From Theocolax elegans (taxonomy: Eukaryota > Arthropoda > Insecta > Hymenoptera > Cerocephalidae), in NCBI GenBank assembly GCA_026168455.1, contig CM047431.1, forward strand, positions 53,992,039 to 54,056,038: 64,000 nucleotides of DNA. The letters run 5' to 3'. Made by a program: the position numbers and the translations under genes. The notes under the pieces are model-generated. The model was given only the letters and a program-made list of their open reading frames with translations, had not been told where the DNA came from and did not search any database. Of the stretch, positions 38,941-49,899 are shown one piece after another (the stretch's first letter is position 1; every line of letters starts with the position of its first letter).

Positions 38941-40276
38941 AAAAATTATATGTATTATTTTTAAATTTCTTGGGGGCCTGATACGTTTTTTTTAAAATAA
39001 ATAAAAACCCCATTTTATGTTATGTACAACGCTTCGTTGGCAAATTCGCCAACCTTTTCATATTTATTTTTCATATTTATTATTTACTTTTTATATTTAT
39101 TATATTACACATTTCAAAACAAATGATACAAAATTTATTATAATACAATTGTTTTTATCCTATTTATATACAAATCAGTGACAAACAGGTACGTAATGTA
39201 CACAGGTGACAAATATCTTTACTTTCTTATAAGCGGGAAATAAGCTTCGTTTAGTGTGTATATATATATATCATCTGCCTTATTTACACTATTTTTATTA
39301 CTTTTAATATGGAATATTTCTACAAAAATTCGAATTATTCGATTATTTAATTAAAAAAGTAGATCTTTTGTAATTAAATTCCGTATATCTAAATTGTTAC
39401 GTTTTTTATATTCGTTACAGTTCTTTTTGCTTCATCAATATATGATGCTGGACAGTTTTTAGGCACGACCGCTACACGGGAGAGCCTTATATTTTCATCA
39501 TCGCAAAATGTGTGATGCATCAAAATATACTAGATAATAGTTTGTAAGAGAAATTTATGTGTATTATTATTAGCTTATTTCAAAATTAATATCTATGTAA
39601 TTAATATATTTACCCTGAATATGTTCTTGGTCTTAATAATTATAAGTGCCGCTCTTTTAAATTATTGTATTTATTATTACATAATAAGAACTTTAATAGT
39701 AAAATAATAAATACAACATTAAAGGCAAACTTACTGTAATTTAAAATAAATTAAAAAATGTAATAATAAAATGTCACAAACCGTTAATGTATACCAGATC
39801 AACCTTGAGAAAGATTAAACATCGCCAAAACTATCCCAATACAAAACAAGAGGCTCGTGGTTATTGTTGAATTGAACCATTATTGTTCGACTCACTACCA
39901 TTGTTACTCTTGTATTAAATCTGTCTAGTAGGTGAATTACTCCTATAATTCATAATTATCTTATATAAATTATCTTTAAATTTAATTATAATGTATTCTA
40001 CAATTTAAAATATAAATAAAATGTAAAAAAATAAATTTTACTTAGTTATAGACAACTTACGGCAACTTAATATATTCAAAAAAAATTAAATATAAATCTT
40101 ATACAATAAATAAATTAACTAAATAATAAATAAAAATTATTTACCATCCAAAAATAGTTATTTTTCTATTATTTTCAAACACTGCCAACATTGGACAAAT
40201 ACTGGACCAGAGCTTCTGCTATTTTTAATGCTCACTTAACTTTATATTATAATAATTAATATCATACAGTAAAACT

Positions 40277-40578
40277 TGTTGGTTATTTAAATAAATCTAG
40301 ATGTATATATTTATAATAATGTAGCTTTATTAATAAACACAATACACAAGTTCAGTAGATTACAGTAACACGTATTTTGTACATAGAATAATAGGAAAAA
40401 GGGAAAATGATGTGCACTCTTCAGAGGCTTGTCTCGAACTGGAACTGCCTGTTCGTTCCTTTCGGTCCCTTCTTAGAGGTGCAATAAAATAATATTGCAG
40501 GTCGGAAAAACCTTCTCGGTCATATGTACATATATAAAATACATATGTTAAATATGCTGGTCATCGTTGAATCCAACA
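40277..40578 (-). repeat. Copia 3' LTR (302 bp, complete)
   Basis: Bounded by TGTTGG and CCAACA inverted termini. Its first 187 plus-strand bases are repeated at 44627-44813. On the element strand it is the downstream LTR, directly following the polypurine tract. Confidence 0.9.
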
Positions 40579-40587
40579 CCCTTCCTC
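40579..40587 (-). other. Polypurine tract of copia
   Basis: GAGGAAGGG on the minus strand, immediately upstream of the 3' LTR, where plus-strand DNA synthesis primes. Confidence 0.8.
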
Positions 40588-40604
40588 AACGATGATATGC
40601 GTAT

Positions 40605-43600
40605 TTATTTTAATCCGCATTTTTGAGCAAAATATTTTAGTTTTATTTTATTCAGTGGCTTGGTAAGCATATCTGCAAGCATTTCTTCAGTGGGACAATA
40701 TACAAAATCAATAATATTCTGCTCCTTTAAGTCCTTAATAAAATGAAATTTTGTATCTATGTGTTTTGTACGATGTCCGATCTTTTTATTTTCTATTAAT
40801 TTTAAACAGCTTTGATTATCTTCGTAGATCATAATAGAGTCTTGTTTTATATCTAGAAAGTCGTTTATTAAACGTTGTATCCAAATTCCTTCTTGACATG
40901 CTTCTGCTAAGGCGATATATTCAGCTTCTGTCGATGATAGTGCTACGCACGGTTGTTTACGGCATCCCCAGCTGATTGTTGAATTATTGAATTGAAATAT
41001 ATATCCACTGTTCGATTTTCGGTCGTGACGGTTTTCGGCCCAATCTGCATCTGCGTAACCTATTAGTCCTTTTTTCTCTTTATGCTGACCGAGTATAAGT
41101 CGGTACTCTATAGTCCCTTTCAGGTAGCGACAAACTCTCTTCGTTTCAGTCCAATCGACTAAGGACGGTTCTTTATTATGTTGGCTTAATATAGTTATAC
41201 TTGCGGCAATATCAGGTCTAGTATTCACTGCAAGATATAGAAGCGCTCCGATTAACTGTTGATATTTTTCGCTGTTCTCCATTATAGGTGATGCTTGCCT
41301 ATTTTTTAAGTATCCAATATCCAATGGTATATGGGAAGTTTTTGCATCTTGCAAATTAAATCTTTTTAAAATAGTTTGTATATACTCAGACTGAGTTATA
41401 CAATAGAAACCTTCTTTATTTTGTATAGCCTGAATTCCTAAGTATTTCTTTAATATACCCAAATCTAAGAGATGGAAATTCCTTTGTAATAAATCTGCTG
41501 TATTATCTATATATTTCATTTCTTTTGATGCAATTAATAAATCATCAACATGAATAATAATATAGATGATCTGTTTTTCAAATCTTGAAACATAAAGGCA
41601 GGGATCTGTTTCACTTTGTTTAAAATTATGTAGTTTTAAAATATTATCTATTTTTTCATTCCATATTTTTGCTGCCTGCTTTAAGCCGTAGAGTCCCTTT
41701 TTTAATTTACAAACCATATTTGAACCTTCGATTATTTTTTCATATCCTTCAGGTTGTTTCATATATATAGTCTCTTTTAAATCTCCATTGAGAAATGCTG
41801 TCTTGGCGTCGAAATGTTTTACAATTAGATTTTCTTGTCCTGCGATCGTAAGAAAAACTTTAAAAGTTGTTTGCTTTACGACAGGCGCAAAAACTTCATC
41901 GTAGTCGACACCATATTTTTGGGAAAATCCTCTGGCTACTAATCTTGCTTTAAATCTGCCTATTTTTCCTTGTGCATCTTTCTTTGTTTTAAAAACCCAT
42001 TTACAGGTAATAATATTTGTATGTTTTTCTGCCGGTACAATGTCCCAGGTATTATTCTCTAAGAGTGACTGAATTTCTTCGTCCATTGCCTTTTTCCACT
42101 CTTCTTTATATGGGCCCGATAATGCTTCTTTTCTGTTTGTGGGATCTTCTTTTAATTGTGCAGCTACTTTTGAAATAGCCATATATCTGTCTGGTGGAAC
42201 TCCTCGATTCTGTCTGGCTGATCTTCTTGGTTCATTATCTAATTCTTTATTATTTAAAATTCCACAAGCACCGATGTTATCATCAGAACATTCACTGTTA
42301 TTAACGTCTTTTTCAACACTATTTTCTTTATCATTTTTTAGTGTAAAATCTTGTTCTGCATTTACACTACGAGCGTCATTATATTCGAGAAAAATTACAT
42401 CTCTACTTATTTTTAATCTGCCTGTTGATTTGTCAATTAATCGAAATGCTTTCGACTCTTCGGAATAGCCAATAAAAGTAAATTTTTCTGCCTTATCATC
42501 GAGCTTCTTTCGTTGTTCTTTTGGAATTTGCACATATGCATCACAGCCAAATATGTGCAAATTCGTAACATTTGGCTTCTTTCCATACCAAAGTTCATGT
42601 GGAGTCTTATTAACTGCTCTAGTAGGTAATCTATTTAATAAGAAATTCGCTGTATTTACTGCCTCGCCCCAGTATTTTTTGTCCATATTTGCATCTAACA
42701 GCATACATCTTGACATCTCGAGAAGGGTTCTATTTCTTCTTTCGGCAACTCCATTTTGCTGAGGTGAATACGCGGCAGTATACTGTAAATTTATGCCCAA
42801 AGCTTTTAAATAGTCTTGTAAATTTTTATTCACGTATTCCCTTCCTCGATCTGAGCGAATACATTTTGGAATTTTATTAAATTGAGTTCTTGTCCAATTC
42901 ACAAACTCCTTTATATATTTTATTGCCTCATCTTTTGTTTTTAATAAATAGATCTTTGTATACCTGGAGTAATCGTCGATTACGGTCATCAGGTACCTTT
43001 TGTTACCTGGTGTCTCAGTTTGCATGGGACCACAGATATCTGTATGAACAAGATCGAGAATTGCTTTACTTTTATTTTGGGACTCCTTTGGAAAAGGTTG
43101 TCGAGCCATTTTTCCTTTTATGCAGCATTCGCACACTTCACGTCGCCCGCAATCTATTATATTAATTCCTGTAGCTAAACTTTCTTCGGCTAATTTCTTT
43201 ATAGCGTTTGGGTCTCTGTGTCCGAAACGTCTATGCCATGTGTGCTGGCAGTTTTTACCGTGTGCTTCCTTTATTACTATACAAGCCTTTTCAGTTATTG
43301 TTTCCAGTTCATATAAACCTTTCACGTCGGTTCCGAGTCTTGCCACAGCATGAATTTGTTCACTTTTTATGATTTTACAAGTATCGTTGGAAAATTTTAA
43401 ACTGAATCCTTCCTTGGTGAGTTTCTTCACAGATATTAAATTAGATCCGAAAGATGGAACGTACAACACGTCTTGAACGTTTAAACCTTTTTCTTTTCCA
43501 TCGACGAGGCACTTTATAACACCCGAGCCCTTTCCTTGAATTTCACTGATTTTATTATTTTCAGCTAACTGCACGTAGCCCTTAACGCTTGAATCGAAAT

Positions 43601-44510
43601 GAGTGAAAAAATTTCTTGAATTTGTCATATGACTCGTTGCCCCTGAATCAATAAACCATTTATTATTATGTATATCCTCTGTGTCTATACTAAAACACGT
43701 ATGTTCTTTGGCCATAAATAAACATTCATCTGTATTTGGTAAGTTTTCTGCCACTTTATTTGCTTTTTCTTGTTTCCCTTTCCAAGCTTTATATTTAATA
43801 CAATCTTGTTTAAAATGGCCTTGGCGTTTGCAAAAGAAGCAACTTTTCTTTACTTGTACACTTTTCTTATTGTTATTTTCCGTAGCCTTCATTGCAGTAT
43901 CATTACTTTGAAAATTATCTCTTACGTCTTTTATTCCTTTTCGTCTTTTATAATCATCAATTAATTTTCCTTTGACGAATTGAGATGTTATATCAACTTC
44001 AGGTCTACTCTCTAATGCCGTTACGAGAGTATCGTAAGATTCTGGTAAACTGCCTAATAGAAGAGCTGCAATTAAATTATCAGGCAAATCTTGTCCGAGA
44101 GCTGATAGTTTACTGATATTATTTGAAAAATCAGCTATGTGAGTCTCCATATTTCCACCCTCACTTAAAGTTGTTCGACAAATTCTTTTTAACAATAATA
44201 CTTTACTTGTTAATGTCGATTTTTGGTGGTATTCCTTTAGTGCATCCCAGGCTTCTTTCGCGGTCCCAGCGTTTCTGATGTGTAGCAATTGGTCGTCTTC
44301 TACCATAAGACCGATTCTAGCACGTGCTTTATCATTCCTTTTGGTCCACGTAGCTAAATTTGTTGTTTCCGTAATAGCTGGCCTGGCTGCTGTTATCACA
44401 TCCCATAAGTTTTCGTCAATTAGCATGAGTTCCATTTTGTAACTCCATACCGAATAGTTTTCACCATTTAACTTTTGCATAGAGTAACGAAAAACACCGC
44501 TTTCTGACAT
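40605..44510 (-). CDS. Copia gag-pol polyprotein (1301 residues)
   Basis: A single intact frame encodes the whole element protein. In order: gag of the DUF4219/UBN2 type (about 1-200); a CCHC zinc knuckle (C224, C227, H232, C237); an aspartic protease with DSG at 288-290; an integrase zinc domain (H426, H431, C460, C463) and a catalytic triad D491, D554, E590 with the D35E spacing; reverse transcriptase (about 820-1060) with D901 and the VDD box at 988-990; and RNase H (about 1150-1260) with D1154, E1195 and D1231. The order protease, integrase, RT, RNase H defines Ty1/copia. No stop or frameshift interrupts it, so the polyprotein may be functional. It would act in cytoplasmic virus-like particles and then the nucleus. 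Start chosen as the first ATG after the leader, at MSESGVFRYS. Confidence 0.97.
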   Translation of the reverse strand: MSESGVFRYSMQKLNGENYSVWSYKMELMLIDENLWDVITAARPAITETTNLATWTKRNDKARARIGLMVEDDQLLHIRNAGTAKEAWDALKEYHQKSTLTSKVLLLKRICRTTLSEGGNMETHIADFSNNISKLSALGQDLPDNLIAALLLGSLPESYDTLVTALESRPEVDITSQFVKGKLIDDYKRRKGIKDVRDNFQSNDTAMKATENNNKKSVQVKKSCFFCKRQGHFKQDCIKYKAWKGKQEKANKVAENLPNTDECLFMAKEHTCFSIDTEDIHNNKWFIDSGATSHMTNSRNFFTHFDSSVKGYVQLAENNKISEIQGKGSGVIKCLVDGKEKGLNVQDVLYVPSFGSNLISVKKLTKEGFSLKFSNDTCKIIKSEQIHAVARLGTDVKGLYELETITEKACIVIKEAHGKNCQHTWHRRFGHRDPNAIKKLAEESLATGINIIDCGRREVCECCIKGKMARQPFPKESQNKSKAILDLVHTDICGPMQTETPGNKRYLMTVIDDYSRYTKIYLLKTKDEAIKYIKEFVNWTRTQFNKIPKCIRSDRGREYVNKNLQDYLKALGINLQYTAAYSPQQNGVAERRNRTLLEMSRCMLLDANMDKKYWGEAVNTANFLLNRLPTRAVNKTPHELWYGKKPNVTNLHIFGCDAYVQIPKEQRKKLDDKAEKFTFIGYSEESKAFRLIDKSTGRLKISRDVIFLEYNDARSVNAEQDFTLKNDKENSVEKDVNNSECSDDNIGACGILNNKELDNEPRRSARQNRGVPPDRYMAISKVAAQLKEDPTNRKEALSGPYKEEWKKAMDEEIQSLLENNTWDIVPAEKHTNIITCKWVFKTKKDAQGKIGRFKARLVARGFSQKYGVDYDEVFAPVVKQTTFKVFLTIAGQENLIVKHFDAKTAFLNGDLKETIYMKQPEGYEKIIEGSNMVCKLKKGLYGLKQAAKIWNEKIDNILKLHNFKQSETDPCLYVSRFEKQIIYIIIHVDDLLIASKEMKYIDNTADLLQRNFHLLDLGILKKYLGIQAIQNKEGFYCITQSEYIQTILKRFNLQDAKTSHIPLDIGYLKNRQASPIMENSEKYQQLIGALLYLAVNTRPDIAASITILSQHNKEPSLVDWTETKRVCRYLKGTIEYRLILGQHKEKKGLIGYADADWAENRHDRKSNSGYIFQFNNSTISWGCRKQPCVALSSTEAEYIALAEACQEGIWIQRLINDFLDIKQDSIMIYEDNQSCLKLIENKKIGHRTKHIDTKFHFIKDLKEQNIIDFVYCPTEEMLADMLTKPLNKIKLKYFAQKCGLK

Positions 44511-44612
44511 TTTGCAAAAAATTCACTTAACTTTGAACTATATTGTAACACTGCACTTTAAACGTTTTTGTCTTTTTTAAATAACTGTTCTTTATTCAAT
44601 GTACAAACTCTA

Positions 44613-44626
44613 CTGGGCCCATAACC
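44613..44626 (-). other. Copia primer-binding site, complementary to an internal part of initiator tRNA-Met
   Basis: On the minus strand GGTTATGGGCCCAG directly follows the LTR. Its complement CTGGGCCCATAACC is the anticodon-arm sequence of initiator tRNA-Met, the cleaved half-tRNA primer used by Drosophila copia, rather than a tRNA 3' end. Confidence 0.8.
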
Positions 44627-44813
44627 TGTTGGTTATTTAAATAAATCTAGATGTATATATTTATAATAATGTAGCTTTATTAATAAACACAATACACAAG
44701 TTCAGTAGATTACAGTAACACGTATTTTGTACATAGAATAATAGGAAAAAGGGAAAATGATGTGCACTCTTCAGAGGCTTGTCTCGAACTGGAACTGCCT
44801 GTTCGTTCCTTTC
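44627..44813 (-). repeat. Copia 5' LTR, truncated to 187 bp
   Basis: Matches the plus-strand first 187 bases of the 302-bp LTR at 40277-40578. The rest (the 5' part of U3 in element orientation) is absent, and the sequence switches at 44814 to the duplicated host segment. Confidence 0.9.
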
Positions 44814-45396
44814 TTTACCTGTATTTCACGATACTCGGTCCTTTAATTGAATTCACTTTCATCGTGCTATTTTTGTGTATTACGAATAAATAAACAATTT
44901 AACGTTAAAATATAATTTATAGCTTTTTTTATTCAATCTTTGATCATTGCGGCGGATGTCCAAATAATGCGAGCGTCGAGTTGATTTTGCATGGCACTCC
45001 ATTCAAGCGTTTGGTTTGCAAATTAATTTTCAGCGCACCCTGGGTAGACCGAATACTTGGTCTAATCATTTAACTCCATTTTACCATCTCTGTATAATGA
45101 ATTCACGCGAAATTCCAGTAAAATATAGACTGTATATCTGATGGACGACATGAACTAGTCGAATCTATAAAATTAATTTTATATCATTTTTAAAATTATA
45201 ACATTTTGTTATGTATAGGTATGCAAGTTAAATTTTTACCTTAATTATAAAATGATGACATATCTGACATTGCTACCAATTGAGCGAAATATGTTAATTT
45301 TTTATGTTTATTAGTCAAAGATTTATTATATTAACTAAATCTATGTATTATATGCAAAAAACGAGTAGAGAGGCTCCAGATTGTTCAATAATTTTA

Positions 45397-45439
<43 letters not shown>

Positions 45440-47203
45440 TCTGGATTTTGTGCACTCTTTTTCCTGGCACTTCCTACGGTTTATCCCCCTGGGGACTTTA
45501 ACGGTGTCCACCTACCACCTATGTGTGGATGCTTTTATCCCTCCCTTAAAAACCCCACCATCTCGCATTCGCTCGGGGTTATGCCCGTGGATGAGGGAAA
45601 CCTGTGAAGCAGGGAAAACCTCACCCGAGATGGCCTGTGTATTCGAAACATTCTTTTTGGGTGTCAAAGTCACATTGCGTAGGCCTTGACACCGAAACCG
45701 AATGTTTCACACCTCCCGCTCACGTTGTGAAGTATGGAAAAACACCTAACCGATCCCGAAAGCCGCACAAGAATGGTGTCACCCATCCAAGTACGAACCG
45801 CACTCAGTGCTGCTTAACTTTCGTGATCGGCCGAGGTGCGTCTCCGCCACTCCGCCACCGCGTCGGTAAAAAATTATATGTATTATTTTTAAATTTCTTG
45901 GGGGCCTGATACGTTTTTTTTAAAATAAATAAAAACCCCATTTTATGTTATGTACAACGCTTCGTTGGCAAATTCGCCAACCTTTTCATATTTATTTTTC
46001 ATATTTATTATTTACTTTTTATATTTATTATATTACACATTTCAAAACAAATGATACAAAATTTATTATAATACAATTGTTTTTATCCTATTTATATACA
46101 AATCAGTGACAAACAGGTACGTAATGTACACAGGTGACAAATATCTTTACTTTCTTATAAGCGGGAAATAAGCTTCGTTTAGTGTGTATATATATATCAT
46201 CTGCCTTATTTACACTATTTTTATTACTTTTAATATGGAATATTTCTACAAAAATTCGAATTATTCGATTATTTAATTAAAAAAGTAGATCTTTTGTAAT
46301 TAAATTCCGTATATCTAAATTGTTACGTTTTTTATATTCGTTACAGTTCTTTTTGCTTCATCAATATATGATGCTGGACAGTTTTTAGGCACGACCGCTA
46401 CACGGGAGAGCCTTATATTTTCATCATCGCAAAATGTGTGATGCATCAAAATATACTAGATAATAGTTTGTAAGAGAAATTTATGTGTATTATTATTAGC
46501 TTATTTCAAAATTAATATCTATGTAATTAATATATTTACCCTGAATATGTTCTTGGTCTTAATAATTATAAGTGCCGCTCTTTTAAATTATTGTATTTAT
46601 TATTACATAATAAGAACTTTAATAGTAAAATAATAAATACAACATTAAAGGCAAACTTACTGTAATTTAAAATAAATTAAAAAATGTAATAATAAAATGT
46701 CACAAACCGTTAATGTATACCAGATCAACCTTGAGAAAGATTAAACATCGCCAAAACTATCCCAATACAAAACAAGAGGCTCGTGGTTATTGTTGAATTG
46801 AACCATTATTGTTCGACTCACTACCATTGTTACTCTTGTATTAAATCTGTCTAGTAGGTGAATTACTCCTATAATTCATAATTATCTTATATAAATTATC
46901 TTTAAATTTAATTATAATGTATTCTACAATTTAAAATATAAATAAAATGTAAAAAAATAAATTTTACTTAGTTATAGACAACTTACGGCAACTTAATATA
47001 TTCAAAAAAAATTAAATATAAATCTTATACAATAAATAAATTAACTAAATAATAAATAAAAATTATTTACCATCCAAAAATAGTTATTTTTCTATTATTT
47101 TCAAACACTGCCAACATTGGACAAATACTGGACCAGAGCTTCTGCTATTTTTAATGCTCACTTAACTTTATATTATAATAATTAATATCATACAGTAAAA
47201 CTT
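44814..47203. repeat. 2390-bp duplicated segment, copy B (right of copia)
   Basis: Near-identical to 37888-40277. It starts with the last 12 codons of gene 1, detached from the rest of that gene, so that part is a gene fragment. Its right end runs on without copia, giving what looks like the uninterrupted (empty) insertion site. Confidence 0.95.
45397..45868 (-). mobile_element. 5S rRNA-derived SINE, copy B
   Basis: The same SINE carried within the duplicated segment, not an independent insertion. It differs from copy A by a 2-base change in the length of the poly(T) run. Confidence 0.8.
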
Positions 47204-48445
47204 CATGAAAATCATATAAAAACTATGTGTATACGTAATATATATGGGGTATTCCACGTGAAGTGGTCCGATCAAAATTTTAAAATGCACCAAATTTTGG
47301 GTACAAATTGCAAATGTTTTTCAGAATACAGAAAGAAATTTTTAGGTACTGGAATCTATTTGCTCAAAAGTTATTCTAACCTCAAAAAGTGAATTTTTTC
47401 TAGTTTTTTCAACACCAGCTGGGTTTACCGCTATTTAACTCAAAATCTATCAACTTTTACTATAAAATATTATATATAACATTCGTTGCTAACTATGTTA
47501 GAATTTCTAATCTCCAGGTTAATGTTACATAAACTACATGTCAATATTCAACTCAAAAAAAAGTGCAAGTTCGCCAAAATTGATTTTTTTATCTAAAAGT
47601 CTAAAAGAAAGCTTAGAGCAATACCTTTCAAATGATCTGTAGCATTTTTGGGGCCTTCAATTCTATAAAAAGTTATGATAATTTAAAGAAAGAGAAAAAA
47701 TTCACAAAAATTAACATGGTAATTCCCATTTAAATTTTAAAAAAAATTTCGAGTTTCTTTAAATTATCATAACTTTTTACAGAATTGAAGGCCCCAAAAA
47801 TGCTACAGATCATTTGACAGGTATTGCTTCAAGCTTTTTTTTAGACTTTTGGATAAAAAAATCAATTGTGGCGCACTTACACTATTTTTAAGTTGAATAT
47901 TGACATGTAGTTTATGTAACATTAACCTTGAGATTAGAAATTCTAACCCAGAAGGATAAATTCTAGACATAGTTAGCAACGAATGTTATATATAATAATT
48001 TATAGTAAAAGTTGATAGATTTTGAGTTAAATAGCGGTAAACCCAGCTGGTGTTGAAAAAACTAGAAAAAATTCACTTTTTGAGGTTAGAATAACTTTTG
48101 AGCAAATAGATTCCAGTACCTAAAAATTTCTTTCTGTATTCTGAAAAACATTTGCAATTTGTACCCAAAATTTGGTGCATTTTAAAATTTTGATCGGACC
48201 ACTTCACGCCCATATATATTACGTATACACATAGTTTTTATATGATTTTCATGAAGTTTTACTGTATTATATTAGTTATTATAATATAAAGTTAAGTGAG
48301 CATTAAAAATAGCAGAAGCTCTTGTCCAGTATTTGTCCAATGCTGGCAGTGTTTGAAAATAATAGAAAAATAACTATTTTTGGATGGTAAATAATTTTTA
48401 TTTATTATTTAGTTAATTTATTTATTGTATAAGATTTATATTTCA
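47011..48445. repeat. Giant nested palindrome (about 1.43 kb)
   Basis: Outer arms (about 47011-47245 and 48212-48445) are inverted copies, for example 'aaactatgtgtatacgtaat' on the left and its reverse complement on the right. Between them is a copy of the palindromic MITE, so inverted symmetry runs across almost the entire segment. The outer left arm also exists, without the right arm, in copy A of the duplication. The right arm ends near 'gtataagatttatattt'. Confidence 0.85.
47246..48211. mobile_element. Palindromic MITE, copy 3
   Basis: The left end 'ggggtattccacgtgaagtg' is complete. The right end reads 'gaccacttcacg' then 'cccatatata', missing about 10 bases of the usual terminus. Interior arms match the copies at 18099 and 19807 with more divergence. 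It sits at the centre of a larger palindrome. Confidence 0.85.
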
Positions 48446-48471
48446 TTTATTTTTGAAATGGCCAGTGAAAC

Positions 48472-48899
48472 TGGTCAGGTTCTACCTCAAAATGAAACGC
48501 TTTTTCTTACCTTTCTTGACCATATCTTAGATGGACATAACCTTCATGAAATATGAAACAACTTTTTGGGTAATCCTGTAAAGAAAACTTAAAGCGTATT
48601 GTGAAATTTGATCGGTTTTACTATTTGTAATAGATACAGACGATTGTTTACGCTATATAAATAGTACTTTTAAAGATATTTTGTCCTTCATTATTTTTCT
48701 CTCAAATTGAGCCAAATCATTTTTAGGAGCTTGTTCATGGCTATTATACCTAGCTAAAATGGTCAATTTTTCTTAGTCTACTTAAAATTCCAAAAGCATT
48801 TTTGATGGTCAGAAAAGGTTTATAAATTGGAATAAAAACTATATGAAATGGGCAAAAAAGGTTCGAAAAAGCGTTTCATTCCTGTACACGACCTGACCA
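48472..48899. mobile_element. MITE with TGGTCAGGT terminal repeats
   Basis: Ends TGGTCAGGT (48472-48480) and ACCTGACCA (48891-48899) are perfect inverted repeats. Inner inverted blocks include 'gaaacgctttttc' and 'gaaaaagcgtttc'. The 428-bp element has no coding capacity. Confidence 0.75.
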
Positions 48900-49600
48900 A
48901 GCGTCCTACTTAGTTTATAGATTGACATGAGAACGCTACTCAGTAAATGGCTACAAAATTTTTGTTGATTCCACCAGGGGTATATACATAATTTTATGTA
49001 CACAATAAAATAAATAAACTAACGTTATATTTATTGTCCGTTTAAATAGTGCCATCAGCGCCATCATATACACATAAGTATAATGTATATCGCATTTTAT
49101 GTAACCCGCGTCCCGTATCCAAACTTGAATTTCAAATTTTTTTTATTTTTTTACAAAAATATTTATTTATAACAATTCTCTTTTTTTATTTATTTTTTAA
49201 TGCAAAAAATCGAATAAAAAAAAGAATTATAATAAAAAATGTTATTTATTAAAAAAAACTAATATTTTTATAACACAATTTGATATAAAAAAATATAAAA
49301 CAGTAAAAAGTATTTACCACACACAAAAATAAAATTTTGAAAATAATCTAAACGTCAAACTCTGTAAAGCATGTTTTCAATATGTCCAAATTATTCTAAA
49401 ATTTTAAATTAAAATTTAATTAAAATTTTTAAATAAAATTGAACAAAAAACTTTGTTCTTAAACTTGAAAAATTTGGACCTGAACGTTAAATAAACATAA
49501 CGAATTTATTGTGTCCGCGAATTCTAAGAATATATTGATTTTATATTACTTAAATATATTTGTCTTTTCAAATATTATAATAACTTTTTTCTTAATTTTT
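48900..49600. other. AT-rich non-coding DNA
   Basis: No gene, RNA or repeat boundary recognised. The 67-codon frame at 49049-49252 is a low-complexity chance frame. Confidence 0.4.
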
Positions 49601-49687
49601 CTTAATTTATTTAATTAATAAAAAGAAGAAATGATTAACGTTTACATGTTATTAATAACATTGTAATTTAAAATAGAAGTTAATAAT

Positions 49688-49881
49688 TCACTCTTCATGT
49701 ACATATTTCAATTTATGACTTTGTTTACTGAGTTTTTCACTTGACAAATTCATCAATTTAAACATAAAGTACATATAGGTACCATACACTACTGTAAATA
49801 TAGTACCAAAGAAGGCACCCGATAACACATCTTTGGGACCTAAATTAAATTTATATAATGCTCCAGTAACCATTCCACCAG
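49688..49881 (-). pseudogene. C-terminal exon resembling TIMMDC1 (complex I assembly factor), fragment or last exon
   Basis: Read on the minus strand, a good acceptor (TTATTATGCAG) ends at 49882 and the exon continues (A)GGMVTGALYKFNLGPK, then a membrane segment (FFGTIFTVVYGTYMYFMF) and a charged tail ending KYVHEE. This resembles the last Tim17/22-type segment of TIMMDC1, a mitochondrial inner-membrane factor of complex I assembly, where a GAVTG-S/A-L-Y-K-x-GP/LR motif precedes a glycine-rich helix. The usual glycines of that helix are reduced here. A TTTATT (AATAAA on the minus strand) at 49606-49611 could be its poly(A) signal. I could not find upstream exons on the minus strand in phase (an intron of any size is possible), so a fragment or decaying copy is as likely as a true last exon. 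Confidence 0.45.
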
Positions 49882-49899
49882 CTGCATAATAAAAAAAAA

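Larger units (their letters stand above)
37888..40277. repeat. 2390-bp duplicated segment, copy A (left of copia)
   Basis: This segment is nearly identical to 44814-47203 (constant offset 6926, shifted by 2 only within the poly(T) and a TA run). It begins inside the last exon of gene 1 (its final 12 codons), includes the 3' UTR, a 5S-derived SINE and AT-rich DNA. At its right end copia begins, whereas copy B continues into 'catgaaaatcatataaaaac'. Confidence 0.95.
40277..44813 (-). mobile_element. Ty1/copia LTR retrotransposon, coding-intact, 5' LTR truncated
   Basis: The minus-strand element has a truncated 5' LTR (44813-44627), a primer-binding site (44626-44613), a short leader, one uninterrupted gag-pol frame (44510-40605), a polypurine tract (40587-40579) and a complete 3' LTR (40578-40277). 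The shared LTR segments look identical by eye, implying a recent insertion. The outer 115 bases of the 5' LTR are missing and joined directly to copy B of the flanking duplication, so the normal target-site duplication cannot be seen on that side. Confidence 0.95.

Noticed and set aside
38378..38981. Plus-strand frames of 101-127 codons, repeated at 45304-45909
   Set aside because: They are antisense readings of the 5S-derived SINE, including its poly(T) as poly-Phe, and are duplicated only because the segment is.
42139..43964. Several plus-strand frames of 60-109 codons
   Set aside because: They are antisense shadows of the copia gag-pol frame.
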